Origin: Aspidapion aeneum
Lineage: Eukaryota; Arthropoda; Insecta; Coleoptera; Brentidae
Direction: 5' to 3'
Assembly: GCA_963576565.1 (NCBI GenBank)
Contig: OY755039.1
Coordinates: 30,146,602 to 30,210,601, forward strand
DNA length: 64,000 nucleotides
The position numbers and the translations under genes are program-made. The notes under the pieces were generated by a model. That model ran no database searches and was not told the origin of the DNA. It saw only the letters and a program-made list of their open reading frames with translations. Within the stretch, counting starts at the first letter, position 1, and each line of letters opens with the position of its first letter. Shown piece by piece: positions 47,052 through 59,537 of this stretch.

Positions 47052-47785
47052 TAGCTCACACATATACTATACTATAGTAGTGTGAGCTATGGTGATCCTA
47101 ATTTTTTCGAGAAAAAAAAAGTTGCTCCGATTTCAAAAATTTTTATATATCTTTGCGTTTCCTCAAAAACCGCTAGCCCGATTTTAATGAAATTTGGTAC
47201 CTAAGCTGGGTTTTGGCTCGAGATGGTCCCATTTAAAAATGAACAAAATCCACCAAACACAAGCCAAATAAATGGGTGGGGGTAGATTTCAAAAATTAAG
47301 TTTATGTAAAAATATGGCGTGTGTGATATCAAACGATAGGTAATTGAGTCTGGAGTTAAACAAAATACATTATAGTTTATTTAACAAAAAAAGGGTGGGG
47401 GTAAATTTCAAAAATTAGAATTTATGTGGAAATATGGCATGTGTGATATCAAACGAAACGTAATTGAGTCTGGAGTTAAACAAAATACATTTTAGTTTTT
47501 TTTTAAGTGGGTGTAGATTTTACAAATTTGAGTTTAAAATACCATGGCTTGTGTGGTATTAAACGTCAGGTAATTGATTCTAGAGTTGAATAAAATATAT
47601 TTCAGTTTTTAGTTATATTAGCTCACACGTACACTATAACTATCTAGTTTGAGCTTAAGTGCCCATAAATTGGCAGATTATTTTCTAGGGAACCCCTACC
47701 CTAAGTACTTATATATAAGACATAATGTTTAGTTTTGTGTAAAAAAATCGACATTAACACTACTTTTTAAGCTTTGAGAGTACGT
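47052..47785 (+). repeat. Dispersed repeat with internal ~120-bp tandem copies
   Basis: Opens with TAGCTCACACATATACTATA and has an inverted AGCTCACACGTACAC near 47630. In between, GGGTGGGGGTAGATTTCAAA, AAATATGGCGTGTGTGATAT and GTAATTGAGTCTGGAGTTAA recur three times (about 47273, 47393, 47505). 47052-47290 equals the interrupted copy at 7575-7879, and 47690-47770 equals 7240-7320. It provides the empty site for the TIR element at 7880-9613. Confidence 0.8.
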
Positions 47786-48428
47786 AAATACAAGGTTGAA
47801 AATTAAAAAGGATCCACCTGGATTTTCTAGAAAATTATCAGGAAATTAAAAAACGCCGAAACACGTCAATTTTGTTGTGCAAGGGGGACACTTTTTGGCT
47901 ATCTTGAAATTTTTGTAGCACGAACCCCCTTCGAGGGGTATACTTTACCCCTATATTTTAAATAGGGAAAGTGAATCTAGTGATACCTTACCTTAGACAT
48001 GTGTCAAAATCTGTCACTCATATAAATTTTTTATTACCATTATTTTCATCGTAGTTTCATTCATAGTTACATGTGAGGGGCCCACATTCTGCAGCATTTT
48101 TTAAGGAATATGACTGTGATATAAATTTTTCTATACGTGAGATGTGACTACTGCCCCCTAGCAAGGAGCCATAGAAACAACAATATTTTAGTTGCACTCG
48201 CAAGGCCCCGATTTTGTTTTAGTAATACTTTACCGAAGGCCTAGCGGTAGCAAAGTATTTTATAAAATTATTAATGCGCGTTTTAAAAAGTCAGAGGGAT
48301 CAAGTTTAGATTTTTATGAGGGTTATTTTAGGATTTCAAGGTTTGGATTTTGTATAAAAATACTTCAAGATTTTGCATGGGGAAAACTCGTTATTAATCC
48401 TTTGATCAGGCGTTATAGCAACATAATG
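47786..48428. other. Noncoding stretch
   Basis: No gene recognised; the open frame at 48192-48443 has no family features. Confidence 0.4.
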
Positions 48429-50960
48429 CTGACGTCAATATGAAAAATAATGGCCACAAGACACACTATCGTTACATGCACCGGAAACAAGTAAAAAAAG
48501 GTATTTATGTAATATTTCTGGTAATGTTGTTTTGCAAATGCCAGAAACATTTACCATAATTTCTGGTTGCCTCATTAAACATGAAATTAACAATGAAGAA
48601 TAACAAGTTTTATATACTACATTGGCTTCGAAAAAGATAACCATAATGAGAAAAAATACGGTTCTGAACGAAGTCAGTCTAGAGAATAACTGGACAGAAG
48701 ATCTAGAGTAGAACTTCTAAACTATATTAGGTTTTATTACATCTAACTATCTTGGAACTCACCAACCAAATTTTAGTGAGAGAAATAGTTAAAGATGCGA
48801 ATATTATCACTGGATTACAAGGGCGATGCCATTGAAAATCATTGGATAGAAGATCTACAAGTACAACTTCTATACTATCTTGGCTTTTAAAGCCAAAACA
48901 GTAGTGAAAAGCAATGGAAAAAGCAAATATCTATCACTGGTCGACGCCAATCTAGAGAATAATTGGAAAGAATATCAAAAACTAAAGACCGATCGATTTG
49001 AATATAGAGAAAATGCCTGGATATAAGATCAAGAAGTAGAACTTCCATACTATTTGATAAAATCATGGTGATAAAAACCATAAAAGAAGCCAATATCTCT
49101 TAGTTGATAAGGCGAATCTGATCAATGCTTAGCTACAGAATGCCTGGTGTGTATGTGGTTTTTAGTATCCCATTCTAAATCAAAGCAAAAACAATCTGGT
49201 TATAAATGATCACACAGACCTAAGTCGAAAAAACTGACGTCAATATGAAAAATAATGGCCACAAGACACACTATCAAACAAGTAACAATTATTGTAAAAA
49301 AAAAGGTATTTATGTAATATTTCTGCTAATGTTCTTTTGCAAATGCCACAAACAAGGACACTTAACATAATTTCTGGTTGCCTCATTAAACATGAAACTA
49401 ACAATGAAGATTAATAAGTTTTATATACTACATTGGTTTCGAAAAAGATAACCATGAGAAAAAAATACGGATCTGAACGAAGTCAGTCTAGAGAATAACT
49501 GGACAGAAGATCTAGAGTAGAACTTCTAAACTACCTTAGGTTTTATTACATCTGACTATCTTGGGACTCACCACCCAAATTTTAGCGAGAGAAATAGTTA
49601 AAGAAGCGAAATTATATCTGGATTACAAGGGCGATGTCATTGAAAATTATTGGATAAAAAATCTACAAGTACAACTTCTATACTATCTTGGCTTTTAAAG
49701 CCAAAAGCGTAGTGAAGAGCAATGGAAAAAGCAAATATCACTGGTCGACGCCAATCTAGAGAATAATTGGAAAGACTATCAAAAACTAAAGACGGATCGA
49801 TTCGAATAGAAAGAAAATGCCTGGATATAAGATCAAGAAGTAGAACTTCCATACTATTTGATAAAATCATGGTGATAAAAACCATAAAAGAAGCGAATAT
49901 CTTTTAGTTGATAAGGCGAATCTGATCGATGCTTAGCTACAGAATGCCTGGTGTGTGTGGTTTTTAGTATCCCATTCTAAATCAAAGCAAAAACAAGCTG
50001 GTTTTAAATGATCACACAGACCTAAGTCGAAAAAACTGACGTCAATATGAAAAATAATGGCCACAAGACACACTACCAAACAAGTAAAAATTATTGTAAA
50101 AAAAGGTATTTATGTAATATTTCTGCTAATGTTCTTTTGCAAATGCCACAAACAAGGATACTTACCATAATTTCTGGTTGCCTCATTAAACATGAAACTA
50201 ACACTGAAGATTAACAAGTTTTATATACTACATTGGTTTCGAAAAAGATAACCATAATGAGAAAAAAATACGGATCTGAACGAAGTCAGTCTAGAGAATG
50301 ACTAGACAGAAGATCTACGAGTAGAGTAGACCTTCTAAACTACCTAAGTTTTTAACTCCAAAATGATAGTAAGAAAAGCAATGAAAGAAACCGTATCTGT
50401 TCGATAAAAGATCTACATGACAAACATCTAACTATCTTGGGACTCACCACCCAAATTTTAGTGAGAGAAATAGTTAAAGAAGCGAATATTATCTCTTGAT
50501 TACAAGGGCGATGCCAATGAAAATCATTGGATAGAACATCTACAAGTAGAACTTCTATACTATCTGGGCTTTTGGTCGATGCCAATCTAGAGAATAATTG
50601 GAAAGAATATCTACAACTAAAGGCGGATCGATTCGAATATAGAGAGAATGCCTAGATATAAGATCAAGAAGTAAAAATTCCATAGTATTTGATAAAATCA
50701 TGGTGATAAAAGCTATAAAAGAAGCGAATATTATATCTTAGTTGCTAAGGCGAATCTGATTGATGCCAAGCTAGTTGTAGTGTTGTTTTTAGTATCCCAT
50801 TCTGAATCAAAGCAAAAACAATCGGGCTTTAAATGATCACACAGAGCTACGTCGAGAAAACACCATTTAAATTTATGTTTGCCTGGATAGTTTTTTGTGG
50901 TTTTTAGTATCCCATTCTGAATCAAAGCAAAACCAATCTGGCTTTAAATGATCACACAGA
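48429..50960 (+). repeat. Tandem array of an ~803-bp unit, 3 copies
   Basis: CTGACGTCAATATGAAAAAT followed by AATGGCCACAAGACACACTA begins units at about 48430, 49232 and 50036. Each unit carries GAACGAAGTCAGTCTAGAGA, TTACAAGGGCGATGCC and CCCATTCTAAATCAAAGCAA in order. Units 1 and 2 differ by scattered substitutions and small indels. Unit 3 is rearranged and ends with an extra ~110-bp subrepeat (about 50780-51000). Confidence 0.9.
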
Positions 50961-52089
50961 CCTCTACGTCGAGAAAACACCCTTTAAATTTATGTTTTCT
51001 TCAAAACAATCCGAGTGGATCGATTTCGGTTTCTCTTGAACTCCTGGCCCTACCCTAAGGGCGCTTAGACAATATTTCGACAAAGAATGACATTATCCCA
51101 GGACCTGATCGAGGGAGCTAGCTGAAACGTCGTAGTCGGCGGTTTATCGATTTACTACTACGTAGCCCAAGACATTCGCGTGGGTGTAGCCTCATTTGGA
51201 GTATTGACCGGTTTTGTTTAGTCCGAGATGCTTCGCAAGGTTTTTCCGTGGTTTCTACTCTTTCCTGTTTTTACTTCCTTCTTTACGACCGACGCACATC
51301 ACCTAAAATCCGAATTATCTTAGAAGGGTCGTAACTAAATTTGGATCCTGGCTCTCTTTGGGACGAAGGTGCATTAAAAATTTATTTCGAGGAACATACA
51401 AATCAATTTCTGAAAACTTTCAATCACGATATTTTTATATTTTCTTCTCAAATTTCGAATTCCTGAAATTATCCCTTACTAAACTTGCATAATGCTTTTT
51501 ACATACGTACTTTTAGTTCTTTATAGTATTTGTATATCACACAATAACTCAAAAACCGTTTAACCAATATTAACCAAATTTGGCATAAAAGTTCTTTAAT
51601 GTCTGTGGATAAGCCCATCACACACAAAATACGGTTGTCAATTTTATATTAAAAATTACATTTTTAACAAAATTTGGTTGTTGTTGTTACGGTGGGCTAC
51701 AAGGGGTAGAAAGGGGCGGTTTAAATATAAAACAAAACAAATCTGAATATTGGTATATTTTTGATATTATACGGGGCTCCTGACTCCAATTTACGTGAAT
51801 TTTTGTTTCACGTTTTCAAACTTATACTTCACCGGTGTTATAAGAATAGCTCTTTGTTTCGGTAAGCTTTTATCAAGATAAAATATGGCCGCTATTACGT
51901 TAAACCGGGAAAAAAAAAGTACACTGCCGACGTGACTGTTTAACTATCCAATATTTTTTCCACCGAGAACGTGGAAACACGGCAAATGAAAACGATGAAC
52001 CGAGGTGAGAAGCATTTAAAAATAGCCGTGAAATCCGGCATAGAATTCTAAATTGTCATTCAAATAATAAGGGATTGTCAACAGTGTTA
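50961..52089. other. Noncoding stretch
   Basis: No gene. About 51020-51280 is GC-richer and carries GCTAGCTGAAACGTCG; the style resembles other GAAACGTC repeats here. Confidence 0.4.
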
Positions 52090-53790
52090 ATGAGGGTGAT
52101 ATCCCCTCTTTGGGCTAAATGCCGACGACTCGGCACATTCTCGATTAACTTCGATCAGATTCCCCTCTTCAACCAATATACCATATTTGCTTCTTTCAAG
52201 CGTTTTTTCAATATACACTGTTTGTACTAAATGCTAACATGACCTGTAGCTCTTTTGTCATCATATCTTATCCAGACTATCTACTATATTTTAACTAAGT
52301 TATCACATATACTTCTCACAAGCCTTTTTTTTAGAAGCCCCTTATGTGACCTTCTTTGACATAATTATATCTTATACTAACCACCTCTAGATTAATATCG
52401 AGTTCAACTTTTTTAACTAAGAGATCACACATATACGTCTTTCATGCCTTGTTTCACAATCCCCTCTATGCGCTAAAGGCTTAACATAACCTGTAGCTAC
52501 TTTTCCTTTAATGTTTCTGATGCAGAAGTACTCTAGAGTAACATCGATCAGATTCCCCCTTCAACAAGAGATCATATTTGCTTCTTTTAAGCCTTGTTGC
52601 AACATCCCCTATTTGCGTTAAATGCCTAAAGTGACCTGCGGCTTCTTTGTCATTATTATATCTTATCCAGACAAACTCTAGATTAATATCGATCAGATAT
52701 GCCTTTTTAAATATGCTTCTTTTAAGTCCTTTTTCAGAAGCCCGCCTTATGTGACCTTCTTTGACATAATTATATCTTATCCAGACAAACTCTTGATTAA
52801 TATCGATCAGATCTGCCTTTTTAACTAAGAGATCACATATGCTTCTTTCACGCCTTTTTACAATCCCCTCTATGCACTAAAGGCTTAACATAACCTGTAG
52901 CTACTTTTCCTTTAATGTATCTAATCCAGAAGACTCATATTTACTTTTTTCAAGCCTTGTTTCAACATCCCCTCTTTGCGCTAAATGCCTAACATGACCT
53001 GCAGCTTCTTTATCATTATTATATCTTATCCAGACAAACTCTTGATTAATATCGATCAGATCTGCCTTTTTAACTAAGAGATCACATATGCTTCTTTCAC
53101 GCCTTTTTACAATCCCCTCTATGCACTAAAGGCTTAACATAACCTGTAGCTACTTTTCCTTTAATGTATCTAATCCAGAAGACTCATATTTACTTTTTTC
53201 AAGCCTTGTTTCAACATCCCCTCTTTGCGCTAAATGCCTAACATGACCTGCAGCTTCTTTATCATTATTATATCTTATCCAGACAAACTCTAGAATAATA
53301 TCGATGAGATCTGCCTCTTGAAATAAAGATCACTTCTTTTAAAACTTTTTTCACAAGCCCCTTAGTTGGCCTGTAGCTTCTTTGACATAATTATATCTTA
53401 TCTAGACAAAATCTAAACTAATATTGCGGTAAATGCTTAATATGATATGAAACTTCTTTGTAATCATTATATCTTATCCAGATATACCTATTCTATATTA
53501 ATATCGACCAGATGTATTTCTTAAACTAAGAGATTATATTTTGTTCTTTTATGCTATTTTCTACTATCTTTTTTTTCGATAAATGATTAACATAACCTGT
53601 AACTTCTTTGCCATCATATCTTATAAAAATACACTCTAGATTAACATCGATCAGATCCACCTCTTAAAGTAAGATATATTTACTTCTCTCAAGCCATTTT
53701 TCGAAATCTCCTCTTTGCGCTAAATGCTTTACATACAGTTTATATTATCCAGACATACTAGATTAACATCGACCACATCCACCTCTTCAA
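52090..53790 (+). repeat. Diverged satellite with a 249-bp higher-order repeat
   Basis: The basic words are CTTCTTT(G/T)(A/T)CAT(A/T)AT, TATATCTTATCCAGACAAAC, GATTAATATCGATCAGAT, CTAAGAGATCACATATGCTT, ATCCCCTCTTTGCGCTAAAT and ACATGACCTG(C/T)AGC. They are scrambled into units of roughly 100-150 bp. Within the array a 249-bp block is repeated without visible difference (52780-53028 and 53029-53277, offset 249), indicating recent local amplification. Confidence 0.85.
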
Positions 53791-54189
53791 ATACTTGCCA
53801 TACCTTCTACATACATCCAAGATTTTTTTTTTCTATTTCTGGATGCCGGTTTGAAAAAAATTCCAAATTTTCAATGATGACACTCTTGTCACGGTCGCAT
53901 TATTAAGGCTGCAACGTTTATTCTGTATTAGTGTGCCACAATGATATCCGTCTCACAAAAAAAAAACTGGGCAGAGCTGCACGATCGCGCGCAAGGCTGC
54001 CTACTTTGGCAGCCTTTCCATTTCAAAATCGATCGACTCCACTCCCCCAGGGACCGGGAAGTATCCATTTCCATTACCCAAATATGCAGTGAACTAAATA
54101 CCCCATGCACAACAGAGTGAATACAAATAAATTCTCTTTAAGTGCCGTCTAAACTAAGTTTGGCAATCACCATAGCGATTCTAATCTTG
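53791..54189. other. Noncoding, short hairpin
   Basis: No gene. GGCTGCCTACTTTGGCAGCC at about 53994-54013 forms a small hairpin. Confidence 0.4.
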
Positions 54190-54445
54190 CTAATATTTTT
54201 GGAGCAGCTGCGTTGATGCATTCTAATGAAGCGGCTCTAGCAGGAGCATCCAAAATACTCTCATCCGTCTACGGGAAAACCTGAGAAGAAATCTCAATAA
54301 GGATATCAATATATTCTCAGATAGACAAGCGGCAATAAAAGCTCTATCATGCCAACAAATAAACTTGAAAGTAGTTTGGAATTGCCTACAATTCCTACTA
54401 AACCAAACGAAACACAACAAGGTAACCCTTGCGGGGGTGCCTTGC
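54190..54445 (+). pseudogene. R1/Loa-like LINE RNase H fragment
   Basis: Translation gives LRENLRRNLNKDINIFSDRQ then AAIKALSCQQINLKVVWNCL and NQTKHNKVTLAGVP. This is the RNase H core of an R1/Loa-type LINE (NIFSD-x-QAAIKAL). It breaks at about 54445, where an antisense LINE piece begins. Confidence 0.7.
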
Positions 54446-54800
54446 AGCCCTTGCACTGCGACCACCACCAGTTACAGGTCTATTATCATCACTGTATGCC
54501 TAGTCCTCCAAAAGGTTAGCTATCAGTTTGGTAAGACACTGTTCGTATGAATCAATCTGAGGTTTACCGAACGTGTTCTAACGTAAACGTGCAATAGCCG
54601 GTCATTCGCACAGTACATGTCTGACTGTTCCGTCATCCCCCATACAGAGTCTACATTCGGTCTCTTCTGTTAGTCCCATTCTGTGCATGGGTACTCTTCG
54701 TTGACAGTGGCCTGTAAAAAGTCTAGTTACTGTACGGATCTCCTGTTTGGTAAGTCCAATACGAACATCGAATACACGAGCATTCAACGCCGAGGCAAAA
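54446..54800 (-). pseudogene. Antisense LINE C-terminal fragment
   Basis: Minus-strand translation gives GLTKQEIRTVTRLFTGHCQ, RRVPMHRMGLTEETECRLC and GTVRHVLCE, then stops and a degenerate tail. This is the TGHC...C-x2-C...H-x3-C knuckle region at the end of R1/Loa-type LINEs, opposite in orientation to its neighbours. Confidence 0.7.
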
Positions 54801-54829
54801 AAATCGTGGAATCCCCTTCAACATTACTC

Positions 54830-55060
54830 ACGTGTAGCAGGTGACGAGACTCAGAACCGGTCAGTGAACACTAAGGAAACATCTCTACAGAATGGGAATC
54901 ATAGCGATGAACCACTATGTGATGAAGCAGACGAATCAACCGCCCAGATTATATCCGATTGCCGAGAACTAACCTTTTGCAGAAGAAGAACCCTCCTGAA
55001 GGACTACTAAATAAGGAAAACACACAAGGGATACAATAAGCAGCTGCAATGTCAGCGTCT
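54830..55060 (+). pseudogene. LINE C-terminal fragment, resumes on plus strand
   Basis: Translation includes DEPLCDEADESTAQIISDCR then ELTFCRRRTLLKDY, the degenerate end of an R1/Loa-type LINE (E-x-AEHI-x-x-C-x-ALxRKR pattern). With 54190-54445 it brackets the antisense piece. Confidence 0.55.
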
Positions 55061-55446
55061 CTATCAATCAATATCAATATCAATTAACTAATTAACTAAT
55101 TAGAACACATATGTAGAAAATTTAAATACCAAACAGAACTCAAACATGCAAGTAAATATTATATCCCTTAGAATGCCATATATTATGTTTACTGATTATT
55201 TTAAGTGCAATCAAAATATACGTGAGGTAAAAGCCATGCAAACATAGCAGCAGGAGCTCTATCGATTTCTCTTGAAGGGGAAACGAGAGGCCGAAACCTG
55301 AAGTGAGAGCGGGGTGTAAATCTTAGTCCAGGCAAAATTCTTTAAAAAAATCTTTGAGAAACTGAAAAGCGATAAGCACCAATGGATCGAATTATGTCTA
55401 CCATATTTGATACGTTGTCCCTATTTCGCTAAAATAATTTAAGCGG
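55061..55446. other. Noncoding stretch
   Basis: No gene. An ATCAATATCAAT/TTAACTAA microsatellite lies at about 55060-55105. Confidence 0.4.
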
Positions 55447-55734
55447 GGCCTATTGCACCCAAAACTACTTTTCAACTTTTCACTTTGCTATTTGCACTTT
55501 GCATATCGTTTTCTGTTGCACCAATGCTATTTGCAAAGTTCATTATACAAAGTGAAAAGTGATAAAAGAAAAGTGGCGAAACCATGAACTTTTTAAAAAA
55601 TATTTGATAAGCATTGCACCAATAATTTTTTGTCAAATATTTTTGAAAAGTTTGGCAAATATATTGAAAGGAGAAATTTGTCTTATCATAAAAATGATCA
55701 GAAGAATAATTTTTTCAAGTAGCGATAAAGAGAG

Positions 55735-56188
55735 ACCTCGGAGAAGAAAAGTTTATAAATTAAGAGTAAAGTTTGAACTACGATTATCATTTTGAAGAGG
55801 CGTTTCGCCTTACAAAATTCACTTGTAATTTTTTAAGGCGAAATGCTGGTGCTTAATAATAAAGGTGGCCAGTTGCCTTACAACAACATAAGAAATCATG
55901 CTTTTACTGCAAAACATCATTTGCTTCTGGCGGTCCATTGGATGGGAAGCGGAGCTCAAATGCATGATGTGTCAACTATGCATGGGGTTGATAAAGCAAC
56001 GGTTTGCAGAACTCTACAGATATTAGTCAGTGCTGTAATAAACACTACATTAAATACGCACGTTTGCTGGTCCAACGAAGGGTTACGTTGCACGTAAATT
56101 TTCCCAAAAGGGAGGTTTTCCATGTGTAGGTGGAATTGTAGATGGCACCGTGATAAAACTTAATGCCCCTCCAATACATGAAGAGCAC
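55735..56188 (+). pseudogene. HARBI1-like transposase, part 1 (to LINE insertion)
   Basis: Translation in two or three frames gives RRRKVYKLR, HFEEAFRLTKFTCNFLRRNA, NNKGGQLPYNNIRNHAFTAK, HHLLLAVHWMGSGAQMHDVS, GVDKATVCRTLQILVSAV (HTH), then after a frameshift near 56065 FAGPTKGYVARKFSQKGGFP and CVGGIVDGTVIKLNAPPIHE. VDGT holds the first catalytic Asp of the Harbinger DDE domain. The frame is cut at EEHY by an antisense LINE. PIF/Harbinger transposases act with a Myb-like partner, and Myb-like ORFs are present nearby. Confidence 0.85.
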
Positions 56189-56193
56189 TACAT

Positions 56194-57758
56194 TTATTTA
56201 TTTATTTATTTTATTTATTTATAACAAAGGTACCCTAACATGACGAACTAACATCACAATTTACAAGGGTACACTAAAGATATGTTACATTTATATTAAT
56301 TAAGAAAAGTAAAACTAGAACCAAAACAAAACTAAAACTAAATGTAAAGTTGCTTAACCCAAACTGGGGAAAAAAAACTAAGTATTTCAAAAAAGTAACT
56401 TTAAACAGAAACTTACTTTAGTTACTGAGAAAAACCCTAATAACTTGATTCCTAAATAAATTGAGTGATAAGGCAAAAATGTCAAGGTGCAGAAAGTAAC
56501 AATTATAATATCTCTGCATAAGAGATATAGGTGAGTTGTTTCCTAAGTTTGTATTAAATCTAGGTGCATAAAATAACGAAGGTGTTCTAGTCATTATTAC
56601 TCTAGCATTAAAAGATAGTTTTTCTAATAACATTGGACAGTCGATCCTATTATTAACAATATTATGCAAAAAGATACCACTTGAAATAATTCTTCTGGCA
56701 GATAATTTTAACATCTGATAAAAATTAAGACTTGCTTCATATGACATAGCTAACAGATCACGATTAAATCTAAAATTTAAGTTAAAAATAAACTTTTTTT
56801 GGATGTTTTCAATTCTATTTACATATTTATGGTATTGAGGACTCCATATCACACTGGCAAACTCAAGGTGAGATCGCACGTATGAATTGTAAAGTATTAT
56901 AACTGATTTGGGATCTTGAAACTCTTTACTAACTCTTAGGATAAAACCCAAATTTTTATACGATTTTTTTACAATATTCTCAATATGCATTTCAAAACTT
57001 AATTTTGTATCTATAGTTACTCCAAGATCCCTAATATACTCTACTTTTTTTATGCTTACACCATTCAATTTGTAATCAAAATCTATTACGTTCTTCAGCC
57101 TGCTAAACTTAAGACAATAACACTTATCAATATTTAAAAACAGGCGATTCTTTATACAGTACTGATAAAAACGATCTAGATCCTCCTGAAACCTCCGACA
57201 GTCCTCCAAGCTCCTCACAGGCGCGTTTGCCTTCTTATCATCAGCATATGATGTGGATTTAGAAAAAGAGAAGCATTCACTCGCGTCTGCAATAAACAAG
57301 GAGAACAGCAGAGGTCCCAAGTGGGAGCCCTGAGGTATGCCAGATGTAATATTAATGAACTTTGATTTAGACCCATTTAACTCCATATACTGCGTTCTAG
57401 GAGCAATATAAGACTTAAGAACCTCGTAAAGGCAGCCGTGCACCCCGAAATTTCTAAGTTTTACCAACAGTGTAGAATGATGAACTTTATCAAATGCCTT
57501 AGAAAAATCGGTGTACACGGCATCAACTTGCAACCTATTATCTAACGCCTCGGATATATCCTGGACATACAGTGACAGGTTGGTTGCCACCGACCTACCC
57601 CTAAAAAACCCATGTTGGGTTTCTCGCAAAACATGCTTTAATTTAAAGAATAACTCCTCCGTTATGATTGCTTCCAACATTTTTCCTGGGATTGAAAGGA
57701 TCGATATTGGTCGATAGTTTATAACATCGACTTTGCTGCCACTTTTGACTCCGCACAA
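56194..57758 (-). pseudogene. Non-LTR retrotransposon RT ORF, nearly intact
   Basis: An open frame of 446 codons (56418-57758) plus a 3' region ending in an (AAAT)n tail at 56194-56222. The RT blocks are all present: NYRPISIL at residues 14-21, TDFSKAFDKVHH (Asp 84), SGIPQGSHLGPLLFSLF (139-155), YADD (171-174), then LFLNIDKCYCLKFSR and LGVTIDTKLSFEMHI, and a thumb with SHLEFASVIWSPQY. All three catalytic Asp are retained. The clade is Jockey-like or Rex1-like by eye. An internal deletion with frameshift near 57740 joins it out of frame to the upstream ORF, so the element is dead despite the intact RT core. TACAT flanks the LINE on both sides (56189-56193 and 58668-58672). Confidence 0.8.
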
Positions 57759-58667
57759 GATTTGAAAAGGATCGGTGGCAATTTATCTGGTCCTGGACCT
57801 TTGTTTATATCCAGCTTATTTAACTGAAATTTAATTTGTTCTTCGGAAATGGAGTTTAAAATAACTGAGTCACATGGTGTCTCTAATAAGGAACTGTTAG
57901 AGGGCGTTGAGGCAGGTTCATAAACACTAGAAAAAAAAGATGAAAAAGCATCATAGATTTCAGCGTCATTGTTGTAGGTGCAGTCCTGATATTTTACTGA
58001 TTTAGGTATGCTTTTTACCTTTCTTTTATTATTTACAAAACTCCAAAATGATTTAACGTTATTCTTTAGGTTTTTCTCAGTATTAGTAACATAATTTTTG
58101 TAGTCTGTTCTTATTGCTGCCACAACTCTTTTCCTTAAATCGGAGAAAGTAACATAATCAACAGGGTTACCGTATTTTTTCCACCTTTGATGTAGTTTAT
58201 ACTTTTGTTTTATTAGCCCTTTAGTACTTGAGGAGTACCAGGTTGGGTATTTATTATTTATTTTTTTCTTTGGTATGTTCTCTGTAACAACTCCATAGAT
58301 CCTCTCGTAAAATACATGTACACAATCATCAACTGTGAGATCATTAAAAAGATTTAACCAAGGAATTTCTGACAGTTTTTCATTTATAACATTATAGTTG
58401 GCATAATTATATTTTAACTTTTCAAAATTCGATTTTGCTTTAAGAGTCTCTTGTGCATTAGTTTCAATTATAATATCAATACATTTGTGTTGATGCGGTC
58501 TTTCCTTTACGAAAGGATCCAAAGACCTAGTCACAGAGACATTTTTAAGGTTACTAAAAACCAAATCTAGAAACCCCTGATTATCATTAGAGACGCCATT
58601 AAACTGATCAAAGTTTATTAAATTAAAAAAATCAACAAGTGACTCACCATATGTCCCAGCCACATCA
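57719..58667 (-). pseudogene. LINE upstream ORF (endonuclease end and linker)
   Basis: An open frame of about 317 codons. It starts inside the last part of an apurinic endonuclease domain (YGESLVDFFNLINFDQFNGV, then NQGFLDLVFSN), so the element is 5'-truncated there. It continues through the linker with KYPTWYSSSTKGLIKQKYKL, TDYKNYVTNTEKNLKNNVKS and FWSFVNNKRK to LNKLDINKGPGPDKLPPILF KSCAES. It ends at a stop where the RT frame should continue (about 35 residues deleted). The ORF's ATG lies in the TSD and is not a native start. Confidence 0.8.
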
Positions 58668-58800
58668 TACATAGTTCGACATGGAGACCATTCGAAACAT
58701 AATGGTAATTTGTAGTCCCGATAATTACTTTTATGCTGTTAATGCCTGCTGGCCTGGAAGCGTGCACGATTTAAGGGCATTTAGAAACACAATTTCTTGT
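58668..58800 (+). pseudogene. HARBI1-like transposase, part 2
   Basis: Resumes after the LINE. The stretch around 58673-58700 reads VRHGDHSKHN, and a shifted frame gives MVICSPDNYFYAVNACWPGS then VHDLRAFRNT, the second DDE block (WPGSVHD). Together with part 1 this is one transposase interrupted by the LINE. The third catalytic block is missing; the sequence changes to an antisense Myb ORF at about 58800. Confidence 0.8.
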
Positions 58801-59021
58801 GTAAGTCCATGTTTTGTCTTCGCTACCAAGACCCAAGGATGCATGAATACATGAATTTTTTTCCAAGATTCCTCCTTCTCAGAAGCTGTCAATTTGTTGC
58901 CAGTAAAAGGTCCAAATAATATGTGCTTTTTCTTTTTAATTTCTTGCAGCAGGGCAAGCTTTTTTTCTTTGTTTTCTGCCCTTTTACTCATATTAGAGCG
59001 CAATTCAAAACATAAAAACAA
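58731..59021 (-). pseudogene. Harbinger-associated Myb/SANT-like ORF fragment
   Basis: From an in-frame ATG about 30 bases inside the open frame: MSKRAENKEKKLALLQEIKK, KKHILFGPFTGNKLTASEKE and ESWKKIHVF, a Myb/SANT-like helix set (EEK-LALLQEI-K...SEKEESWKKI). The rest of the frame, after about residue 60, is the antisense of the transposase block and is not real protein. Myb-like ORFs are the usual second gene of PIF/Harbinger elements; here it is convergent with the transposase remnant. Confidence 0.6.
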
Positions 59022-59537
59022 TAAGATGCTGTCACTGTTACACTGACAAATGTCTTATTTTCATAAATTAAGTTTGCAAAGTGCAAAGTGAAAATTGCAA
59101 AGTCAAATAATCAGGTGCAACGCATTTCTTTTGCACTTTTAATGCCTAGATGCTCCGTATGAACAGTCTCATCTCGCTTTGTGAATCTCGCTTAACTTAA
59201 GCGTTGCTCATTCCTATGTACCGCAGGTGGCTTGGACCATCGAGATTAGAATTGCGGCAACACTGGATTTTTTCGGTCTTTTGGGCACACCGTAGGTTTA
59301 TTTACTGAAACTGAAAGCTCTGTCAAGACAACCTCAAAAATAAAAATTCTTCAGGGGGCCACAAAAAAGTTCGTTCGGTCCGTTTAGGTCTATTTGTTAT
59401 GCTGGGGGCCAACGATATTTATTTATTTAGTTGCTGCATCCATGACCCTTTACTGGGTCCGGGTCAAAACAGTATAATCAAGCCATCAACTAACCTCATA
59501 AATTTTTGTTTGTATTTTTGGTTATTGTAATACCAAA

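Noticed and set aside
48429..50960. CRISPR-like array
   Set aside because: Units are ~803 bp and nearly identical throughout; there is no short repeat/spacer pattern, and the DNA is eukaryotic.
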